This document shows, one piece after another, positions 7,348 to 10,376 of a stretch of DNA of 10,376 nucleotides. A program made the translations under genes and the position numbers. The notes under the pieces were generated by a model, which saw nothing but the letters and a program-made list of their open reading frames with translations, ran no database searches and was not told the origin of the DNA. Every line of letters begins with the position of its first letter. Position 1 is the stretch's first letter. Source of the DNA: Cupriavidus sp. (GTDB lineage: Bacteria; Pseudomonadota; Gammaproteobacteria; Burkholderiales; Burkholderiaceae); assembly GCA_013362725.1 (NCBI GenBank), contig JABFVP010000399.1, positions 1 through 10,376 on the forward strand, written 5' to 3'.

Positions 7348-9285
7348 ATGTCAGTTACCCGCCGGCAATTCATCGCCTCGGCCGCAGCGCTCGGCGCGGC
7401 CGCCTCTTCGGAGATCTTCGCCATGTCACCAGACACTCCTGACCTCATCCTCGTCAACGGCAAGTTCGCCACGCTCGACAAGTCCAACCCGCAAGCCGAC
7501 GCCGTGGCCGTGCGCGACGGACGCTTTGTCGGCGTCGGCACGCGCCAGGACATCATGAAGCTGGCCGGGGCGCAGACGAAGGTGATCGACCTGAATGGCC
7601 GGCGGGCCATTCCCGGGCTGATCGACAGCCATATGCATATCATCCGCGGCGGCCTGAACTACAACATGGAGCTGCGCTGGGACGGCGTACGCTCGCTGGC
7701 CGACGCGATGCGGATGCTGAAGGACCAGGTGGCGCGTACTCCCGCGCCGCAATGGGTGCGCGTGGTGGGCGGCTTTACCGAGCACCAGTTCGCCGAGAAG
7801 CGCCTGCCGACCATCGAGGAGTTGAACGCCGTGGCGCCCGATACGCCGGTGTTCATCCTGCACCTGTACGACCGCGCCATCCTGAACGGCGCCGCGCTGC
7901 GCGCCGTGGGCTACACCAAGGACACGCCCAACCCGCCGGGCGGCGAGATCGTGCGCGATGCGCGCGGCAACCCTACCGGCCTGCTGCTGGCCAAGCCCAA
8001 CGCGACCATCCTGTACGCGACGCTGGCAAAGGGCCCCAAGCTTCCGCCCGAGTACCAGAAGAACTCGACCCGCCATTTCATGCGCGAGGTGAACCGGCTT
8101 GGCGTCACCGGCGTGATCGATGCGGGCGGCGGCTACCAGAACTACCCCGAGGACTACAGCATCATCGAGGAACTGCACAAGGAAGGCCAGCTGACGGTGC
8201 GGCTCGCGTACAACCTGTTCACGCAGAAACCGAAGGAAGAACTCAAGGACTTCAAGACCTGGACCTCACAGGTCCGGCCCGGCCAGGGCGACGACCTCTA
8301 CCGCCACAACGGCGCCGGCGAAATGCTGGTCTACACCGCTGCCGACTTCGAGGACTTCCGCGTCGAGCGTCCCGACATGCCGCCGTCGATGGAAGCCGAC
8401 CTCGAGCCGGTGATCCGCCTGCTGGCGGAAAAGCGCTGGCCGTGGCGCCTGCATGCCACCTATGACCAGACCATCTCGCGCGCGCTCGACGTCTACGAGA
8501 AGGTCGCCAAGGAGATCCCGTTCGACGGCCTGAACTGGTTCTTCGACCACGCCGAGACCATCTCTGACCGCAATATCGACCGCATTGCCGCGCTGGGCGG
8601 CGGCATCGCCGTGCAGCACCGCATGGCGTACCAGGGCGAGTACTTCGTCGAGCGCTACGGCGCGCGCGCGGCCGAAGCCACGCCGCCGGTGAAGAAGATG
8701 CTGGAGAAAGGCGTCAAGGTCGGCGCCGGCACCGATGCCACGCGCGTGGCCTCGTACAACCCGTGGGTGTCGCTGTACTGGCTGACCACCGGCAAGACCG
8801 TGGCCGGCATGCCGATGTACCCGCAGGCCAACCTGCTCGACCGCGAGACCGCGCTGCGGCTGTGGACCGAGGCCAATACCTGGTTCTCGTCCGAAGTCGG
8901 CAAGAAGGGCCAGATCAAGGTGGGGCAGCTCGCCGACCTGGCGGTGCTGTCGGCGGATTACTTCAGCGTGCCGGGCGACGAGATCCAGGACATCGCCTCG
9001 GTGCTGACCATCCTCGGCGGCAAGGTGGTCTATGGCGACGGCGACTTCGGCAAGCTCGCGCCGCAGCTGCCGCCGCCGATGCCGGACTGGTCGCCGGTGC
9101 GGCATGTGGGCGGCTACCAGCCGCGGCCGCAGGCCCGCAAGCTGGCGATGAATACCGCGTGCGGCTGCGCCAGCAGCTGCGGCGTGCACGGGCACGCGCA
9201 TGCCAGGGCCTGGACCGCGAGCGTGCCGACCGCCGACGAGAGCACCTTCTGGGGCGCACTCGGCTGCTCGTGCTGGGCGTTCTGA
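7348..9285 (+). CDS. YtcJ-type amidohydrolase with Tat-like N-terminus and Cys/His-rich tail
   Basis: A 645-residue metal-dependent hydrolase of the amidohydrolase superfamily, YtcJ-like group. The beta-sandwich start is DLILVNGKFATLD (32-44). Metal-site candidates are HMH (95-97) after PGLIDS, His369 in RLHATYDQT, His401 in FFDHAE and Asp463 in GAGTDATR. The N-terminus TRRQFI followed by an Ala-rich stretch looks like a twin-arginine signal, suggesting periplasmic export of the folded metalloenzyme. However, GGAG (7410-7413) precedes in-frame ATG 7423 by 9 bases, whereas ATG 7348 has no good ribosome site and relies on coupling from the gene 4 bases upstream. A start at 7423 would give a 620-residue cytoplasmic form. 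The last 44 residues hold Cys605, 607, 611, His614, 616, 618 and Cys640, 642, ending GCSCWAF, which the catalytic fold does not explain. The substrate is unknown. Confidence 0.92.
   Translation: MSVTRRQFIASAAALGAAASSEIFAMSPDTPDLILVNGKFATLDKSNPQADAVAVRDGRFVGVGTRQDIMKLAGAQTKVIDLNGRRAIPGLIDSHMHIIRGGLNYNMELRWDGVRSLADAMRMLKDQVARTPAPQWVRVVGGFTEHQFAEKRLPTIEELNAVAPDTPVFILHLYDRAILNGAALRAVGYTKDTPNPPGGEIVRDARGNPTGLLLAKPNATILYATLAKGPKLPPEYQKNSTRHFMREVNRLGVTGVIDAGGGYQNYPEDYSIIEELHKEGQLTVRLAYNLFTQKPKEELKDFKTWTSQVRPGQGDDLYRHNGAGEMLVYTAADFEDFRVERPDMPPSMEADLEPVIRLLAEKRWPWRLHATYDQTISRALDVYEKVAKEIPFDGLNWFFDHAETISDRNIDRIAALGGGIAVQHRMAYQGEYFVERYGARAAEATPPVKKMLEKGVKVGAGTDATRVASYNPWVSLYWLTTGKTVAGMPMYPQANLLDRETALRLWTEANTWFSSEVGKKGQIKVGQLADLAVLSADYFSVPGDEIQDIASVLTILGGKVVYGDGDFGKLAPQLPPPMPDWSPVRHVGGYQPRPQARKLAMNTACGCASSCGVHGHAHARAWTASVPTADESTFWGALGCSCWAF
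7410..7413 (+). promoter_or_regulatory. Internal ribosome binding site in the amidohydrolase gene
   Basis: GGAG, 9 bases before in-frame ATG 7423 (codon 26). It is better than any site before ATG 7348, so a second start without the Tat-like segment is plausible. Confidence 0.4.
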
Positions 9286-9314
9286 TCCCAGCCGCTTTCC
9301 CAACGCCCCCGTCC

Positions 9315-9318
9315 GGAG
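9315..9318 (+). promoter_or_regulatory. Ribosome binding site that decides the DoxX start
   Basis: GGAG with 7 bases to ATG 9326. It supports this start over the in-frame ATG 9200, which lies inside the preceding gene. Confidence 0.65.
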
Positions 9319-9325
9319 ACCGGCC

Positions 9326-9790
9326 ATGCCTGAACCCACCACGCTGACGCCGGATTCCTCCGGCACAGCCACACTGCGCATGCCGCGCTGGCTGCGCTGG
9401 CTGGCGCTGCTGCTGCTGTGCGCGGCCTACCTGCAGGGCGGCCTGGTCAAGCTGGCCGACTTCGGCGGCGCGGTCGCGGAGATGCAGCACTTCGGCTTGT
9501 CGCCGGCGGTGCCGATGGCGATTGCGACCATCGTGCTGGAGCTGGGCGCCTGCGCCATGATCCTGCTGGGCTGGCACCGCTGGCTGGGGGCCCTGGCGCT
9601 GGCGGCGTTCACGCTGGCCGCGACCTTCGTCGCCAACCGCTTCTGGCAGGCGCCGCCGGACGCCAGGTTCGCGATGGCCAATGCCTTTTTCGAACACCTG
9701 GGGCTGGTGGGCGGCTTCCTGCTGGTGGCCTGGCATGACCTGCGCGAACGCGCCCGGCGCGTGCCGCCGCCCGCGCGGACGGACCGGTGA
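9326..9790 (+). CDS. DoxX-family small membrane protein
   Basis: A 154-residue inner-membrane protein with four predicted helices at about 24-43, 61-83, 86-104 and 121-137. The first helix carries the family-type segment YLQGGLVKLADF (35-46), like the 'sG..Kl.d' signature after DoxX helix 1, followed by EMQHFGL (52-58). DoxX-like proteins include the small subunit of archaeal thiosulfate:quinone oxidoreductase and many unassigned membrane proteins found with redox or stress genes, so the exact role here is unknown. The basic C-terminal tail (LRERARR) should face the cytoplasm. It starts 40 bases after the amidohydrolase stop, and its stop overlaps a possible GTG start of the MFS gene, consistent with one transcript. 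Confidence 0.85.
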   Translation: MPEPTTLTPDSSGTATLRMPRWLRWLALLLLCAAYLQGGLVKLADFGGAVAEMQHFGLSPAVPMAIATIVLELGACAMILLGWHRWLGALALAAFTLAATFVANRFWQAPPDARFAMANAFFEHLGLVGGFLLVAWHDLRERARRVPPPARTDR

Positions 9791-9795
9791 CCCGC

Positions 9796-10376
9796 ATGGC
9801 TGAACAAGCACTGCGCCCCACGCCCACGCCCACGCCCGCCAATGGCGGCACCTTCGCGCCGCTGGCGCAGGCCACCTTCGCGGTGCTGTGGGCCGCGACC
9901 ATCCTCGGCAATATCGGCAGCTTCATGCGCGACGTGGCCAGCGCCTGGCTGGCCACCGACCTGTCCACCTCTCCCGCCGCGGTCGCCACGATCCAGGCCG
10001 CGGCCACGCTGCCGGTGTTCCTGCTGGCGATTCCGGCCGGCGTGCTGTCCGACATCCTCGACCGCCGGCGCTTCCTGATCGCGGTGCAGGTGGGACTGGC
10101 CATGGTCAGCGGCACGCTGACGGTGCTGGCCTGGCGCCAGGCGCTGACGATCGAGATCCTGATCGGCATGGCCTTCCTTGGCGGCATCGGCGCGGCAATG
10201 ATGGGGCCGACGTGGCAATCGATCGTGCCGGAACTGGTGCCGCAGCAGGAGCTCAAGCGCGCGGTCGCGCTCAATGCGCTGGGCGTCAACATCGCGCGCG
10301 CGATCGGCCCGGCCGCCGGCGGCCTGCTGCTGGCGGCGTTCGGTGCGGCCACGACCTATGGCGTGGACCTGGTCAG
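9796..10376 (+). CDS. MFS transporter, MFS_3/EntS-like group (3' end outside window)
   Basis: 193 codons lie in the window with no stop. A short Pro-Thr leader (8-14) precedes helix 1 (about 20-43). Cytoplasmic loop 2-3 has the MFS motif A-like GVLSDILDRRRFL (82-94). TWQSIVPELVPQQEL and NIARAIGPAAGG match the MFS_3 (enterobactin-exporter-like) group, so drug or metabolite export by proton antiport is the likely role. The start is ATG 9796, with GGTGA (9786-9790) 5 bases upstream. In-frame GTG 9787 overlaps the DoxX stop TGA (9788-9790) and is an alternative start, which would give coupled translation. In this operon it may export a substrate or product of the hydrolases (inference). Confidence 0.9.
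   Translation, partial: MAEQALRPTPTPTPANGGTFAPLAQATFAVLWAATILGNIGSFMRDVASAWLATDLSTSPAAVATIQAAATLPVFLLAIPAGVLSDILDRRRFLIAVQVGLAMVSGTLTVLAWRQALTIEILIGMAFLGGIGAAMMGPTWQSIVPELVPQQELKRAVALNALGVNIARAIGPAAGGLLLAAFGAATTYGVDLV
9817..9837 (+). repeat. Short CCCACG tandem repeat encoding Pro-Thr
   Basis: Three copies of CCCACG plus a final CCC, in frame, encode P-T-P-T-P-T-P in the MFS N-terminal tail. Slippage by whole units would keep the frame. Confidence 0.7.

Noticed and set aside
5754..7643. A 629-codon minus-strand open frame over the first two hydrolase genes
   Set aside because: It is antisense to two genes with intact catalytic motifs and has a shadow-type composition with no recognisable domain.
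9200..9325. A longer DoxX N-terminus from ATG 9200
   Set aside because: The added 42 residues would overlap the amidohydrolase coding region and its Cys/His tail. ATG 9326 has a good GGAG site and gives the normal DoxX length.
8266..9381. A 371-codon minus-strand open frame over the amidohydrolase 3' half
   Set aside because: It is antisense to a clear metal-hydrolase gene and has no recognisable motif.
1..10376. tRNA/rRNA genes, CRISPR arrays, insertion sequences or attachment sites
   Set aside because: I saw no cloverleaf with CCA end, no regularly spaced repeats, no transposase motifs and no terminal inverted repeats on reading the window.

Overview
The window is dense, very GC-rich bacterial chromosome with strong G/C third-position bias. 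Codon use, protein families and gene style suggest a Burkholderiales beta-proteobacterium, most like Cupriavidus or Ralstonia. That placement is an impression from sequence style; no search was possible.

Left half, minus strand (1-5402): a two-gene signalling module. The first gene (start 5402) encodes a FixJ/NodW-type response regulator with a receiver and a LuxR helix-turn-helix. Forty bases downstream begins a giant sensor protein, with 1567 codons in the window and its 3' end beyond position 1. Its order is protein-kinase-like domain, AAA/STAND ATPase, long helical-repeat region, GAF, and a HisKA dimerisation/phosphoacceptor segment. The HATPase domain should lie outside the window. The kinase-like domain lacks several catalytic signatures and looks like a pseudokinase.

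Middle (5403-5780): a 378-base divergent control region. It holds a clear sigma70-type promoter for the regulator, a weaker candidate promoter for the rightward genes, several dyads, a 10-base direct repeat near its two edges, and a small leader hairpin.

Right half, plus strand (5781-10376): a tightly packed set of five genes. They encode a YcaC-like isochorismatase-fold cysteine hydrolase, an alpha/beta hydrolase of the aryl esterase/cofactor-free haloperoxidase family, a YtcJ-type amidohydrolase with a twin-arginine-like N-terminus and an unusual Cys/His-rich tail, a four-helix DoxX-family membrane protein, and the first 193 codons of an MFS transporter. Short gaps (53, 4, 40 and 5 bases) suggest one operon.

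Working model (inference): the sensor/regulator pair reads a chemical cue and controls the divergent operon. The three hydrolases would process an unidentified amide, ester or N-heterocyclic compound, with the MFS protein exporting substrate or product and DoxX supporting the membrane or redox side. The substrate cannot be read from the sequence.
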